NCBI RefSeq assembly: GCF_003261235.1
Contig: NZ_CP030085.1
Location: forward strand, 1,643,241 to 1,707,240
Length of the DNA: 64,000 nt
Source of the DNA: Polynucleobacter paneuropaeus
GTDB taxonomy: Bacteria > Pseudomonadota > Gammaproteobacteria > Burkholderiales > Burkholderiaceae
Reading direction: 5' to 3'
In this document: positions 1 through 10,269 of the stretch, one piece after another
Layout: every line of letters starts with the position of its first letter
Position numbering within the stretch: position 1 is the stretch's first letter
The notes under the pieces: generated by a model
The model's input: only the letters and a program-made list of their open reading frames with translations
What the model was told of the DNA's origin: nothing
Database searches by the model: none
Program-made: the position numbers and the translations under genes

Positions 1-2
1 TA

Positions 3-899
3 GATTCAGATGCTATGAAGCGTTCCTTGAAAGCGAATCGTCGCATCGAGATGAAAGACGTTGGACTTTTTTCAGATGGCACTGCCGTCAAACTCGTTGG
101 CAAAGAAACTTTCCGCATCTGTAAAAAAGTAGTTGATGAAATCATTACTGTCGATACCGATGAAATCTGTGCGGCCATCAATGATGTCTTTACCGATACC
201 CGTAGCATTTTGGAACCTGCTGGAGCACTCGCAATCGCAGGCCTCAAGAAATATGTTGAACAACACCACAGCAAGAAGAAAACTTTAGTGGCAGTAGCCT
301 GCGGTGCCAATATGAACTTTAGCCGTCTACGCTTTGTTGCAGAACGCGCTGATGTCGGTGAGTTTAAAGAAGCCGTCTTTGCAGTCACGATTCCAGAAGA
401 GCGTGGTTCATTCAAACGCTTCTGTGAGCTACCAGGTAAACGGAATGTGACTGAATTTAACTATCGTATCGCCGATCAAAGACAAGCCCATATCTTTGTT
501 GGTATTGGCACCCAAAAAGCTGGCGATAGCGAGGCCATCGCCAAACACTTCCGTAAAGCGAAGTTTGCTACGATCGATTTGACTCATGATGAGCTTGCTA
601 AATCGCACTTGCGACATATGGTTGGCGGTCACTCTGCGCTTGCTCAGGATGAACAGCTCTATCGCTTTGAGTTTCCTGAGCGCCCAGGTGCGCTGATGAA
701 GTTCTTAACGAGCATGGCGCCCAATTGGAACATCAGCCTGTTCCATTATCGAAATCATGGTGCTGACTACGGACGTATTTTAGTAGGTATTCAAGTGCCT
801 AAAAATGAGCAGAAGAAATTCCAAGCATTCGTGGCAAAGCTAGGCTATCCACATTGGAATGAAACTAATAACCCTGCTTATCGTCTCTTTCTAAAATAA
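3..899 (+). CDS. ilvA: Threonine dehydratase, biosynthetic (C-terminal part, 5' end outside window)
   Basis: Converts threonine to 2-oxobutanoate and ammonia, the first step of isoleucine synthesis, using PLP in the cytoplasm. The frame is open from base 3 with residues DSDA before the first internal Met at 15, so the gene starts upstream of the window. Visible features are the end of the catalytic domain (the RVGLFSDGTAVK-like segment DVGLFSDGTAVKL, then EPAGALAIAGLKKY and CGANMNF) and the C-terminal ACT-like regulatory repeats where isoleucine and valine bind in this family. The PLP lysine lies outside the window. The next gene starts one base after the stop, so they are probably cotranscribed. 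Confidence 0.93.
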   Translation, partial: DSDAMKRSLKANRRIEMKDVGLFSDGTAVKLVGKETFRICKKVVDEIITVDTDEICAAINDVFTDTRSILEPAGALAIAGLKKYVEQHHSKKKTLVAVACGANMNFSRLRFVAERADVGEFKEAVFAVTIPEERGSFKRFCELPGKRNVTEFNYRIADQRQAHIFVGIGTQKAGDSEAIAKHFRKAKFATIDLTHDELAKSHLRHMVGGHSALAQDEQLYRFEFPERPGALMKFLTSMAPNWNISLFHYRNHGADYGRILVGIQVPKNEQKKFQAFVAKLGYPHWNETNNPAYRLFLK

Positions 900-900
900 G

Positions 901-1809
901 ATGTCTTTCTCACTCACCGGAAAACTGGTCGTCGCGATTTCATCGCGCGCCCTCTTTGACTTTGAGGAAGAAAATCGTATCTTCGAATCCACTGATGACA
1001 GCGCCTATATGAAGCTCCAGCTGGAACGTCTCTCCAAGGCCGCACAAACTGGGGTGGCATTCCCGCTAGTCAAGAAACTTTTAGCCTTCAATGAAGAAGG
1101 TGAGCAAAGAGTCGAGGTGGTGATTCTTTCGCGCAATGATCCCGTGAGTGGCCTGCGGGTCTTTCGCTCTGCAGAACATCATGGCTTACATCTTGAGCGG
1201 GGGGTATTTACCAGGGGCAGACCTCCATACCATTACCTACGTTCTTTAAAGGCTAATCTTTTTCTTTCTGCCAATGAAGATGATGTCAGAGCAACCATTG
1301 ATGCTGGCTTTCCAGCAGCACGGGTATATCCAGAATCGAGTAAAACTGCTGAGTCGCATCCTAATGAAATCCGTATTGCATTTGACGGTGATGCCGTTCT
1401 CTTCTCTGATGAAGCAGAACAAGTCTTCCAGAAAAAAGGTCTTGAAGCTTTTGTCGATCACGAAAGTAAGAAAGCGGATATCCCCTTACCACCCGGCCCC
1501 TTCAAACCTCTTCTCGAAGCACTGCATCGCTTGCAACGCTCTACTAGTGAAAAGGGTATGCGGATTCGGACGGCATTAGTCACAGCGCGCTCTGCACCAG
1601 CCCATGAACGTGCGATTCGAACTCTGATGGCGTGGGGCATCGATGTTGATGAGGCTATGTTTTTAGGTGGTCTTACGAAGAGTGAATTTCTCAGAGAGTT
1701 TGAGCCCGACTTCTTCTTTGATGATCAGACGGGTCATTGCCAATCAGCCGCTACAGTTGCGCCTACTGGGCATGTGGTCTCTGGTGTTTCGAATCGACCA
1801 AAAGCGTAG
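901..1809 (+). CDS. 5'-nucleotidase (cytosolic NT5C1-like family)
   Basis: A 302-residue protein resembling the cytosolic 5'-nucleotidase family that dephosphorylates nucleoside monophosphates. Support comes from overall sequence character: SSRALFDFEEEN near the N-terminus, VVILSRNDP around residues 74-81, RGRPPYHYL around 106-113, and an acidic metal-site-like FDGDAVLFSDE at 161-171. It begins one base after ilvA and ends 4 bases before queF, so the three look like one operon. No signal peptide is seen, so a cytoplasmic location is expected. The family assignment is fairly secure; the preferred nucleotide cannot be read from the sequence. Confidence 0.8.
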   Translation: MSFSLTGKLVVAISSRALFDFEEENRIFESTDDSAYMKLQLERLSKAAQTGVAFPLVKKLLAFNEEGEQRVEVVILSRNDPVSGLRVFRSAEHHGLHLERGVFTRGRPPYHYLRSLKANLFLSANEDDVRATIDAGFPAARVYPESSKTAESHPNEIRIAFDGDAVLFSDEAEQVFQKKGLEAFVDHESKKADIPLPPGPFKPLLEALHRLQRSTSEKGMRIRTALVTARSAPAHERAIRTLMAWGIDVDEAMFLGGLTKSEFLREFEPDFFFDDQTGHCQSAATVAPTGHVVSGVSNRPKA

Positions 1810-1813
1810 TTAT

Positions 1814-2641
1814 ATGAATTCTTTACAGCTCGGCAAAAGCACGCCCTACCCAGATCAGTACGATCCAAACTTATTATTCCCAATTCAACGTTCGGTCAAT
1901 CGTGCCAAACTCGGAATCAAAGAACATGCCCCACTCCCTTTCATGGGAATTGATATTTGGAATGCATACGAATTAAGTTGGCTCAACGCTAAAGGTAAAC
2001 CACAAATTGCTTTAGCAGAGTTTCAGATCCCTGCAGACTCGCCCAATATGATTGAGTCGAAATCTTTCAAGCTCTATCTCAATAGCCTTAATAACAGCCG
2101 CTTTGAGAATGAGGACGAGTTGCGTCAACGTCTCATTGCTGATTTATCTAAAGTTGCAGGTAGCCAAATTACTACTCGGATCAACCCAACTGATGCCATT
2201 GCTAAACAAGGCATGGAAGAAATGGGAGGGGTCTTATTGGACCGACTGGATATTGAAGTAGACTGCGCAGCTGGCGCCGACCCCAGCCTATTGGGCGTTA
2301 ATGAGTCCTTTAGCCCTGTTGAGCAATGCTTAGTCTCTCATCTACTGAAATCTAACTGTCCTGTTACAGGTCAACCGGATTGGGCAAGCGTACAAATTCG
2401 GTATCAGGGAAGACCTATTTTGGAAGAAGGTTTGTTGCGCTACTTAATTGGCTTTAGACAGCTCGGAGAATTTCATGAGCATTGTGTAGAAACAATCTTT
2501 TGTGACATCAAGCAGCAATGTAAGCCAGAAAAGTTATCTGTTTATGCCCGATATACACGCAGAGGGGGTTTAGATATCAACCCCTTTCGTACGGATTACA
2601 ACGCTGTCTGGCCTGACAACACGCGCCACGCCAGACAGTAA
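1814..2641 (+). CDS. queF: NADPH-dependent 7-cyano-7-deazaguanine reductase (long QueF form)
   Basis: Reduces preQ0 to preQ1 in queuosine synthesis for tRNA wobble modification. At 275 residues it is the long bacterial type, related to E. coli QueF. The QueF signature ESKSFKLYLNS lies at residues 81-91, which binds NADPH in the family. The catalytic Cys fits C182 in SNCPVTGQPDW and the general acid Asp fits D189. The frame is open further upstream, but the ATG at 1814 lies 4 bases after the previous stop and gives the family's usual N-terminus. It converges with ssb, only 6 bases away. Confidence 0.95.
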   Translation: MNSLQLGKSTPYPDQYDPNLLFPIQRSVNRAKLGIKEHAPLPFMGIDIWNAYELSWLNAKGKPQIALAEFQIPADSPNMIESKSFKLYLNSLNNSRFENEDELRQRLIADLSKVAGSQITTRINPTDAIAKQGMEEMGGVLLDRLDIEVDCAAGADPSLLGVNESFSPVEQCLVSHLLKSNCPVTGQPDWASVQIRYQGRPILEEGLLRYLIGFRQLGEFHEHCVETIFCDIKQQCKPEKLSVYARYTRRGGLDINPFRTDYNAVWPDNTRHARQ

Positions 2642-2647
2642 TTCAAT

Positions 2648-3103
2648 TTAGAACGGAATATCGTCGTCCATTGCGCCTAAGGAAGCAGCATTAGAGGACG
2701 CTGCTGGTGCAGATGATTCAGCAGACTTCGAGCGACTGTAGCTCTCGCCACCTTCGCTACCACCTACTGGCTTACCACCCAACATTTGCATGGTTTCAGA
2801 AACGATCTCTGTAGAGTATTTTTCTTGACCACTCGCATCAGTCCACTTGCGAGTGCGTAAGCGACCCTCAACATAGACTTGTGAACCTTTTTTCAAATAC
2901 TGGCCTGCAATCTCTGCAAGCTTGCCAAAGAATGCAACACGATGCCATTCAGTGGTCTCTTTCATTTCACCAGTTTGCTTGTCTTTGTAACGATCTGAAG
3001 TCGCTACTGAGATATTGGTTACTGCGTCGCCACTAGGCATATAACGCGTTTCTGGGTCACGTCCTACATTACCCACAATGATGACTTTATTTACCGAAGC
3101 CAT
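2648..3103 (-). CDS. ssb: Single-stranded DNA-binding protein
   Basis: Binds single-stranded DNA in replication, recombination and repair and recruits partners through its C-terminal tip. The 151-residue protein has the OB fold over about residues 1-105 ([21 protein letters not shown], then [18 protein letters not shown]), a Ser/Ala/Gly-rich linker and the acidic tip MDDDIPF that contacts other replication proteins. A Shine-Dalgarno sequence GGGAGA sits 5 bases before the ATG, so this gene clearly has a translated leader. No unusual residues are seen. Confidence 0.97.
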   Translation of the reverse strand: MASVNKVIIVGNVGRDPETRYMPSGDAVTNISVATSDRYKDKQTGEMKETTEWHRVAFFGKLAEIAGQYLKKGSQVYVEGRLRTRKWTDASGQEKYSTEIVSETMQMLGGKPVGGSEGGESYSRSKSAESSAPAASSNAASLGAMDDDIPF

Positions 3104-3167
3104 GTTGTCTCCCGAAGAAAAATACTACTGTTAAAAAATGATGAAGCTTAGGTGATGTCTCAGCGGC

Positions 3168-4334
3168 TTATGCCTTGTCAGCGGATCTGGCGGGCAACTC
3201 CTGCATTGACCAAGCAATTATAAGCCAGCAAATTAAGAGGCCTGTGCCAGCGAAAAAGACTGAGAAAGCACCAAGGCTATCCATTAAATAGCCTCCCAGC
3301 ACAGCTCCACTAAAGAGACCAATGGATTGGGTGGTGTTGAATATCCCTAATGCAGCCCCCTTGGCTTCTTTGGCAAAACGCGAAACGAGTGACGGCTGCA
3401 ATGCCTCTAATAAATTGAAGCCTACAAAGTAAATCACCAAAGTAGTAGCAATTACTGAAATAGAGCTTGCACTCGTAAAGATACTTTCAGCAATCACTAA
3501 TAAAACAATCGCGACTAACAGGACAGTGCGCAGGCGATGTTTCTTTTCTCCCAAAATTAAAATAGGCGCCATGATGACAAAGGAAAGTAGCACTACTGGT
3601 AGGTAAATTTTCCAATGCGAGGCAAGCGGTAGGCCAGCATCAACCAACAGACGAGGTATTACTAAGAACATGGCAACTTGGGTTGCATGCAGTACGAAGA
3701 CACCAATATTTAAGCGCATCAACTCCGGACGAAAAAAGATTTCTCGCAAAGATGCAGACTCTACCTTGGGTTCAGGTTTTGAGTTGGGCAAGATAAAGTG
3801 AGTGACTAGCATCGCTATCGCCCCCAAGCAAGCCAAAACAATAAAAATTCCACGCATAGAAATGAGGCGATAAAGCGGTGCGGCAATCACTAATGAGAGG
3901 GCAAAAGACAAAGCAATACTACCCCCTACTAGTGCCATAGCCCGTGTGCGGACCTGCTCACGAGTCAAATCGGCAACCCAAGCTGAGATCGCGGCGGAGA
4001 TGGCACCAGCGCCCATCACTCCCCGCCCAATCGCAATCCACAGTAAATCATCCCGTGCAGAACAGATTAGGGCACCAGCAATAAATAAAGACAAGCCCCA
4101 GAAAACGACGGGTTTACGACCGATCCGATCGGAGAGGCGTCCCAAAGGAATGTAAAGGCAAGCCTGAACAATATTGAAGATTCCGAGTGCTAAGCCAACC
4201 CAAAGCGCCCGCTCACCGCCAGGGAGCCCATGGGCATAGACACTAAATACTGGCAAAAGCAGAAAAAGGCCCAGTATCCGAAGACCATAGATGCCCGCTA
4301 AGGCCAAAGTAGAGCGAAGTTCAGAAGGATTCAT
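3168..4334 (-). CDS. Major facilitator superfamily transporter
   Basis: A 388-residue inner-membrane protein with about 12 hydrophobic segments. The MFS loop 2-3 signature appears as GRLSDRIGRKPVVF, and a second-half counterpart is poorly conserved, as is common in the drug:H+ antiporter group. It resembles the YceL/MdtH-like multidrug efflux branch, but the substrate cannot be inferred. It is divergent from uvrA across 36 bases. On the minus strand a weak TATAGC hexamer lies 8 bases before its ATG, so its leader may be very short. Confidence 0.85.
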   Translation of the reverse strand: MNPSELRSTLALAGIYGLRILGLFLLLPVFSVYAHGLPGGERALWVGLALGIFNIVQACLYIPLGRLSDRIGRKPVVFWGLSLFIAGALICSARDDLLWIAIGRGVMGAGAISAAISAWVADLTREQVRTRAMALVGGSIALSFALSLVIAAPLYRLISMRGIFIVLACLGAIAMLVTHFILPNSKPEPKVESASLREIFFRPELMRLNIGVFVLHATQVAMFLVIPRLLVDAGLPLASHWKIYLPVVLLSFVIMAPILILGEKKHRLRTVLLVAIVLLVIAESIFTSASSISVIATTLVIYFVGFNLLEALQPSLVSRFAKEAKGAALGIFNTTQSIGLFSGAVLGGYLMDSLGAFSVFFAGTGLLICWLIIAWSMQELPARSADKA

Positions 4335-4370
4335 AAGAAAAGGCTATATTAACAAGTTACCAAAAAAATT

Positions 4371-7256
4371 ATGAATAACGAAATTAAAATCCGCGGCGCA
4401 CGCACGCACAACCTTAAAAATATCAATCTGGATATCCCAAGAGAAAAGCTAGTGGTTCTCACTGGTCTATCGGGTTCTGGCAAAAGCTCCCTCGCTTTTG
4501 ACACCTTGTACGCCGAGGGTCAACGTCGCTATGTCGAATCTCTTTCGGCATACGCCCGTCAATTTCTGCAACTGATGGAAAAGCCTGATGTCGATGTTAT
4601 CGAAGGCCTCTCTCCAGCAATCTCGATTGAACAAAAAGCGACTAGCCACAATCCTCGCTCAACAGTGGGCACCGTTACAGAAATTCATGATTACTTGCGC
4701 TTGCTATTTGCTAGAGCAGGCACACCGCATTGCCCTGAACACAATCTTGCCTTAGAAGCCCAAAGCGTCTCACAAATGGTCGACACCGTATTGTCGATGC
4801 CTGAAGATACAAAGTTAATGATCTTGGCTCCGGTAGTCAGTGAACGAAAAGGGGAATTTGTTGACTTGTTTCAAGATCTGCAAGCTCAAGGATTTGTGCG
4901 CTTTCGCGTTCGATCTGGTGGTGGCACAACAAATACTGCCAAAGCCGAAATCTTTGAAGTAGATCAACTGCCTGCACTCAAGAAGAATGATAAGCACTCG
5001 ATCGAAGTTGTAGTAGATCGCATCAAAGTACGTCCAGATATTCAGCAACGTGTCGCAGAATCTTTTGAGACTGCCCTGCGCTTAGCTGAAGGTAAGGCCA
5101 TGGTTGTTGATATGGACACTGGCAAAGAGATGATCTTCTCGAGTAAGTTTGCATGCCCAATCTGCTCCTACTCTTTGCAAGAACTTGAACCACGCCTGTT
5201 TTCATTTAATAACCCGATGGGTGCTTGCCCATCGTGCGATGGCCTTGGTCATATCTCTTTTTTTGATCCGAAGCGGATTGTTGCGCACCCTGAATTATCT
5301 TTAGCCTCAGGTGCAATTAAGGGCTGGGATCGTCGCAATCAGTTTTACTTCAAACTTTTACAAACGCTTGCTAAACATGGTGGATTTGATCTTGAAAAGC
5401 CTTTTGAAAAGTTAAGCAAGAAAGCACAAGACCTGATCCTCATGGGCTCCGCCGAAGATAAGATTCCATTTGAATATATCAATGAACGTGGCAAGCCAAG
5501 TATTCGGGAGCATGCCTTCGAAGGGATCGTAGCGAATTTTGAAAGACGTTATCGCGAAACTGATTCAATGACAGTGCGTGAAGAACTCGCGCGCTATCAG
5601 AATGTTCGCTCATGCCCGGAGTGTGATGGTAGCCGTTTACGCAAAGAGGCCCGCTTCGTTAAAGTCGGCGATGGCAAACAGTCCCGCGCGATTTATGAAA
5701 TCAGCGCTCTACCTTTAAAAGAAGCGAAAGAATATTTTGAAGAGCTCACCCTCAAAGGTGCTAAGCGAGAAATCGCCGATAAGATTGTCAAAGAGATTGG
5801 CTCACGCTTACGCTTTTTAAATGATGTGGGCTTAGATTACCTTTCCTTAGAGCGTAGCGCAGATACCCTCTCTGGCGGCGAAGCACAACGCATTCGACTT
5901 GCCTCACAGATTGGCTCTGGCCTGACTGGCGTGATGTACGTTCTAGATGAACCCTCGATTGGTTTGCACCAACGCGATAACGATCGCTTAATTGGTACTC
6001 TCAAACACTTACGCGATTTAGGTAATAGCGTGTTGGTTGTTGAGCATGACGAAGATATGATTCGCGCTTCAGATTACGTGATCGATATTGGCCCAGGCGC
6101 TGGAGTTCATGGCGGTGAAATCGTTTCACAAGGCACGCCCGCTCAAGTTGAGGCGGATCCCAAGTCACTCACTGGCGCCTATCTCTCTGGAAGAGAGGCT
6201 ATTGCCGTTCCAGAAAAACGCATTCCTCCGGATGATCGCTACCTCGAAATCTTGGGCGCACGAGGCAATAATTTACAGTCCGTACACGCGAAGATTCCAG
6301 TAAGTCTTTTGACCTGTGTGACTGGCGTGTCAGGCTCAGGGAAATCTACTCTAATTAATGACACTCTGCATCATGCAGTGGCACAACACTTGTATGGCTC
6401 GACCGCAGAACCTGCAGCACATGATTCGATTAAAGGACTTGAACACTTCGACAAAGTCATTAGTGTTGATCAGTCCCCCATTGGCAGAACACCGCGCTCC
6501 AATCCAGCGACCTATACCGGCCTATTTACGCCAATTCGCGAACTCTTTGCTGGGGTCCCTGCTGCCCGTGAACGTGGCTACGAAGCTGGTCGCTTCTCGT
6601 TCAACGTCAAAGGTGGTCGTTGTGATGCCTGCGAGGGTGATGGCGTTCTGAAGGTGGAGATGCACTTCTTGCCAGATGTCTATGTCCCTTGTGATGTTTG
6701 TCATGGCAAACGCTATAACCGAGAAACCCTAGATATTCGTTACAAAGGAAAAAATATTCATGAAGTACTCTCGATGACGATCGAGCAGGCGCATGACTTT
6801 TTTGAAGCTGTACCCGTAGTAAAACGTAAGCTCAAGACCTTACTTGATGTTGGCTTGGGTTACGTCAAGTTAGGACAAAGCGCCACTACCCTATCTGGTG
6901 GTGAAGCGCAACGCGTGAAACTTTCTTTAGAGTTATCAAAACGGGATACTGGGCGAACGCTCTATATTTTGGATGAGCCAACTACAGGCCTACATTTCCA
7001 TGACATTCAACTTTTGCTGACAGTCATTCAGACACTCAAGAAACAAGGCAATACGATTGTGATCATTGAGCATAATCTGGACGTCATTAAAACAGCAGAC
7101 TGGATTATCGATTTAGGGCCAAAGGGTGGTGCTGGTGGTGGACAAATTATTGCCACCGGAACCCCTGAAGATGTTGCTAAAAATACTGCTAGTTTTACAG
7201 GGCACTATTTAGCGCCACTACTGAAGCGCAAAAATCCGCCTGCTAAAAAGAAATAA
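4371..7256 (+). CDS. uvrA: Excinuclease ABC subunit A
   Basis: Damage-recognition ATPase of nucleotide excision repair; it loads UvrB at bulky lesions. The 961-residue length is normal. Two ABC modules are visible: Walker [11 protein letters not shown] near residue 32 and [10 protein letters not shown] in the second half, each with a LSGGEAQR signature and a following Asp-Glu box. Zinc modules appear as CPIC...CPSC and CDAC...CDVC, and the interdomain CPECDGSRL motif is intact. A TATATT box lies at 4345-4350, 20 bases before the ATG. I saw no LexA-type operator in the 36-base intergenic region, so SOS control is not supported here. Confidence 0.97.
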   Translation: MNNEIKIRGARTHNLKNINLDIPREKLVVLTGLSGSGKSSLAFDTLYAEGQRRYVESLSAYARQFLQLMEKPDVDVIEGLSPAISIEQKATSHNPRSTVGTVTEIHDYLRLLFARAGTPHCPEHNLALEAQSVSQMVDTVLSMPEDTKLMILAPVVSERKGEFVDLFQDLQAQGFVRFRVRSGGGTTNTAKAEIFEVDQLPALKKNDKHSIEVVVDRIKVRPDIQQRVAESFETALRLAEGKAMVVDMDTGKEMIFSSKFACPICSYSLQELEPRLFSFNNPMGACPSCDGLGHISFFDPKRIVAHPELSLASGAIKGWDRRNQFYFKLLQTLAKHGGFDLEKPFEKLSKKAQDLILMGSAEDKIPFEYINERGKPSIREHAFEGIVANFERRYRETDSMTVREELARYQNVRSCPECDGSRLRKEARFVKVGDGKQSRAIYEISALPLKEAKEYFEELTLKGAKREIADKIVKEIGSRLRFLNDVGLDYLSLERSADTLSGGEAQRIRLASQIGSGLTGVMYVLDEPSIGLHQRDNDRLIGTLKHLRDLGNSVLVVEHDEDMIRASDYVIDIGPGAGVHGGEIVSQGTPAQVEADPKSLTGAYLSGREAIAVPEKRIPPDDRYLEILGARGNNLQSVHAKIPVSLLTCVTGVSGSGKSTLINDTLHHAVAQHLYGSTAEPAAHDSIKGLEHFDKVISVDQSPIGRTPRSNPATYTGLFTPIRELFAGVPAARERGYEAGRFSFNVKGGRCDACEGDGVLKVEMHFLPDVYVPCDVCHGKRYNRETLDIRYKGKNIHEVLSMTIEQAHDFFEAVPVVKRKLKTLLDVGLGYVKLGQSATTLSGGEAQRVKLSLELSKRDTGRTLYILDEPTTGLHFHDIQLLLTVIQTLKKQGNTIVIIEHNLDVIKTADWIIDLGPKGGAGGGQIIATGTPEDVAKNTASFTGHYLAPLLKRKNPPAKKK

Positions 7257-7257
7257 T

Positions 7258-7272
7258 CAGTCTTCGAGACTG
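7258..7272. terminator. Short hairpin between convergent uvrA and the antiporter gene
   Basis: CAGTCT and AGACTG form a perfect 6-bp stem around a TCG loop, in the 23-base gap between two convergent genes. It could terminate uvrA (T-rich TAGTTTGTTAAATT follows), but the stem is short and the T run is broken, so this is tentative. Confidence 0.4.
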
Positions 7273-7279
7273 TAGTTTG

Positions 7280-9262
7280 TTAAATTAATTTAGCTTGGGC
7301 TAAATCAGTTGCCTCTGGATTCCCTGAGAGGACCAAGATGTCATTGGCCTGCAAGCGAAGCTCTGGGCTTAATTCGAGCTTGATGTAATCCATGCCGCCT
7401 ACCTTGCGCCTGACTGCCTGAACACTCACTCCCTCGTTCTCGAGATGAAGCTCCTCTAGAGTCTTACCAATGCTGGCAGACTCTGGCAACAAGGTGATGG
7501 ACTGCAAACGCCAAGATTCATTAGGCTCCGATTCGGTTTCTACTGAGCCCCTGAAATATCCTCTCAACAAACTATAACGCGCCTCGCGGGCACTCGTGAT
7601 TTGTCGAACCACCTTGCGCAAAGGTACGCCCATCATCAACAACACATGAGACGCCATCATCAAGCTGCCCTCAATGAGTTCAGGCACCACCTCAGTGGCC
7701 CCAGCGGCTTGTAATTTCCCTAAATCTGCATCATCTTTAGTGCGCACCAAGACAATCATGCCGGGACGAAGGCGCTCAACCTGATGCAAAACTTTGAGCG
7801 TAGCTGGAGTATCGGCATAAGTAATCACTACCGCTTTGGCTTTAGATAAGCCAGCTGCAGTGAGGTAGTTCTCTCGACTCGCATCGCCATAAACGACGTT
7901 ATCTCCTGCAGCAGCAGCTTCCTTCACTCGATCGGGGTCCATATCTAAAGCAAGATATGGAATTTTTTGCTGATCGAGCATTCTTGCCAAGCTTTGTCCG
8001 GAACGACCAAAACCACAAATTAATACGTGGTTCGTTGTGCGGACGCTCTTGGCTGCAAGCTGAGTTAAGGCTAAGGATTGCAAAAGCCACTCATTGCTAG
8101 AGAAGCGCATCGCAATGCGATCACTATATTGAATTAAGAATGGGGCTCCAAACATCGAGAGCAACATAGCTGCTAAAACAGCTTGACTTAAGGCTGGATC
8201 AATTAAATCCAGGCCATCAATTTGATTGAGCAACACAAAACCAAACTCACCTGCTTGTGCCAGACATAATCCCGTGCGAATGGAGATGCCGGGGCTTGAA
8301 CCAAAAGCACGAGAGAGTAATGCAATCAAACCAAACTTAAATATCAAAGGTCCAATTAGCAAAAGTAAAACTAGAGCCCACTGCGCTTGGATGACCTTGA
8401 AATCAAGCAGCATGCCGATCGTAATAAAAAATAGTCCGAGCAGCACATCACGGAAAGGCTTGATATCTTCTTCCACCTGATGCCTAAATGGTGTTTCTGA
8501 AATTAACATTCCCGCTAGAAATGCTCCGAGCGCTAATGACAAACCAAAGTGCTCAGTTAACGCTGCCATTCCCAATACAATCAACAAGAGATTCAACATA
8601 AATAACTCTTGTGATCTCAGTTTGACAACCAATCTGAACCAACGACTCATGACTGTTTGGCCAATATAAAAAATGAGGACCAAAGCAATCGCAATCTTGA
8701 TACCTGCAGTCGATAAAGCAAAGAGTAGGTCTTTTGGATTCTTACCGAGAGAAGGCAGCAAGATGAGCAGGAAGACCACTGCTAAATCTTGGAACAATAA
8801 GATGCCAATCACATTACGTCCATGCTGACTCTCAAGTTCAGATCGATCGGCAATGAGCTTAGTCACAATCGCTGTGGAGGACATAGCTAAAGCACCCCCC
8901 AGCGCAATCGCTGCCTGCCAAGAAATGGGGTAAATCCAATTCATAAATAGGCTTGCTGGTACCGCTAAAAGCATCGTCAGAATGACCTGGCTCGCACCCA
9001 AGCCAAATACGATCCTGCGCATCGAGCGCAGCCTATGGAGGTTAAATTCCAGACCCAGCGAGAACATCAAGAAAACCACCCCGAACTCGCCTAAATACTT
9101 CACTGTGGCTGAATCGTTGGCTAAGGCCAGGGCGTTGGGACCAATCAGCACCCCTATCGCCAGATACCCCAAAATGGGGGGTAGGCCAAAATAGCGGAAA
9201 ATAAGAACCCCGGCCACCCCAAAGGCCAACAAGATGAGAGTTAATTGAAGAACTGACGGCAT
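7280..9262 (-). CDS. Monovalent cation:H+ antiporter, CPA2 family with RCK domain (KefB/YbaL-like)
   Basis: Inner-membrane cation/proton antiporter with cytoplasmic regulatory domains, 660 residues. The first roughly 375 residues hold about 12 transmembrane segments of the Na+/H+ exchanger fold. A TrkA-N (RCK) nucleotide-binding domain follows, marked by GFGRSGQSLARML and a downstream YGDASRENYL, and a TrkA-C domain closes the protein. Architecture fits K+/H+ efflux systems gated by nucleotide or glutathione, but which ligand acts here is not visible. A GGGGTGAG sequence precedes the ATG. Only 11 bases separate this start from the divergent kdsD start. Confidence 0.88.
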   Translation of the reverse strand: MPSVLQLTLILLAFGVAGVLIFRYFGLPPILGYLAIGVLIGPNALALANDSATVKYLGEFGVVFLMFSLGLEFNLHRLRSMRRIVFGLGASQVILTMLLAVPASLFMNWIYPISWQAAIALGGALAMSSTAIVTKLIADRSELESQHGRNVIGILLFQDLAVVFLLILLPSLGKNPKDLLFALSTAGIKIAIALVLIFYIGQTVMSRWFRLVVKLRSQELFMLNLLLIVLGMAALTEHFGLSLALGAFLAGMLISETPFRHQVEEDIKPFRDVLLGLFFITIGMLLDFKVIQAQWALVLLLLIGPLIFKFGLIALLSRAFGSSPGISIRTGLCLAQAGEFGFVLLNQIDGLDLIDPALSQAVLAAMLLSMFGAPFLIQYSDRIAMRFSSNEWLLQSLALTQLAAKSVRTTNHVLICGFGRSGQSLARMLDQQKIPYLALDMDPDRVKEAAAAGDNVVYGDASRENYLTAAGLSKAKAVVITYADTPATLKVLHQVERLRPGMIVLVRTKDDADLGKLQAAGATEVVPELIEGSLMMASHVLLMMGVPLRKVVRQITSAREARYSLLRGYFRGSVETESEPNESWRLQSITLLPESASIGKTLEELHLENEGVSVQAVRRKVGGMDYIKLELSPELRLQANDILVLSGNPEATDLAQAKLI

Positions 9263-9267
9263 ATACT
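9262..9267 (+). promoter_or_regulatory. Candidate leaderless -10 box of kdsD
   Basis: TATACT ends 6 bases (CACCCC) before the kdsD ATG at 9274, which puts the expected transcription start on the A of the start codon. Its first base is also the first base of the divergent antiporter start codon. No convincing -35 box is seen. Confidence 0.5.
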
Positions 9268-9273
9268 CACCCC

Positions 9274-10266
9274 ATGATAGCTAAGACTCGTGAAAGAACC
9301 CTAAAGCTTGCTCGCGACACCCTCACTATTGAGGCTGCTGCGTTGCAGAATATGCGTGACCGATTAGAGGGTGCAAATGCTGATGCCCTGGTTCATGCCG
9401 TTGAATTACTTCACGCCTGTAAGGGTCGTATTGTAGTTTCAGGTATCGGCAAATCAGGTCATATTGCCCGTAAGATTGCCGCTACTTTTGCTTCTACTGG
9501 ATCCCCTGCTTTTTTTGTTCACCCTGCTGAAGCAAGCCATGGTGATTTGGGTATGGTTACCCGGGATGATGTCTTTGTGGCCCTATCAAATTCCGGTGAG
9601 ACTGAAGAGCTGTTAACAATTGTTCCTATTGTTAAACGGACTGGCGCAAAACTGATTGCGCTCACTGGTGCTCCTGAGTCGGCTCTCGCTAAACTTGCTG
9701 ATGCTCATTTAGATACCAGTGTTGAGAAAGAAGCTTGCCCTCTCAATCTTGCACCCACCTCCAGTACTACCGCATCACTCGCAATGGGTGATGCGCTCGC
9801 AGTTGCCTTATTAGATGCACGCGGCTTTCAGGCAGAAGATTTTTTACGCTCCCATCCAGGCGGTAGATTGGGTCGCAAGCTCCTGGCACACGTTAGTGAA
9901 GTCATGCGCAGCTTTGAAGACACACCAAAAATTCAGATTGATGCTTCATTCAAAGCGGCTTTACTCGAAATGACTGCCAAGCGCATGGGCATGGTTGTCA
10001 CGATAGATCAGAACCAAAAAGTCATCGGCATACTGACGGATGGTGATTTACGACGCCTCCTAGAAAAGAATGTAGACCTAGCAAGTATTGCACTTAAAGA
10101 CGCTATTACTAGTGCGCCGCGCACGATTCCACCAGAACTACTTGCTGAAGAAGCAATTGAGATGATGGAAAAACATCGCATCAATCATTTGGTTGTTAGC
10201 GATGCCAATGGCATATTACTAGGGGCTCTCAACTTGCATGATCTGTTTGCAGCTAAGGTAATTTAA
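9274..10266 (+). CDS. kdsD: D-arabinose-5-phosphate isomerase
   Basis: Interconverts ribulose-5-phosphate and arabinose-5-phosphate, the first step toward KDO for lipopolysaccharide. The 330-residue protein has an N-terminal SIS domain (SGIGKSGHI at 56-64, SNSGETEE at 105-112) and two C-terminal CBS domains, including GILTDGDLRRLLE and the closing NHLVVSD...GALNLHDL. This is the standard KdsD/KpsF layout. It heads the kdsD-kdsC-lptC-lptA-lptB run with gaps of at most 3 bases. No Shine-Dalgarno sequence precedes it; a TATACT box 6 bases upstream suggests a leaderless mRNA. Confidence 0.95.
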   Translation: MIAKTRERTLKLARDTLTIEAAALQNMRDRLEGANADALVHAVELLHACKGRIVVSGIGKSGHIARKIAATFASTGSPAFFVHPAEASHGDLGMVTRDDVFVALSNSGETEELLTIVPIVKRTGAKLIALTGAPESALAKLADAHLDTSVEKEACPLNLAPTSSTTASLAMGDALAVALLDARGFQAEDFLRSHPGGRLGRKLLAHVSEVMRSFEDTPKIQIDASFKAALLEMTAKRMGMVVTIDQNQKVIGILTDGDLRRLLEKNVDLASIALKDAITSAPRTIPPELLAEEAIEMMEKHRINHLVVSDANGILLGALNLHDLFAAKVI

Positions 10267-10269
10267 TTC

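Noticed and set aside
4335..4370. A possible LexA operator for uvrA
   Set aside because: No CTGT-N8-ACAG-like palindrome is present in the 36-base gap.
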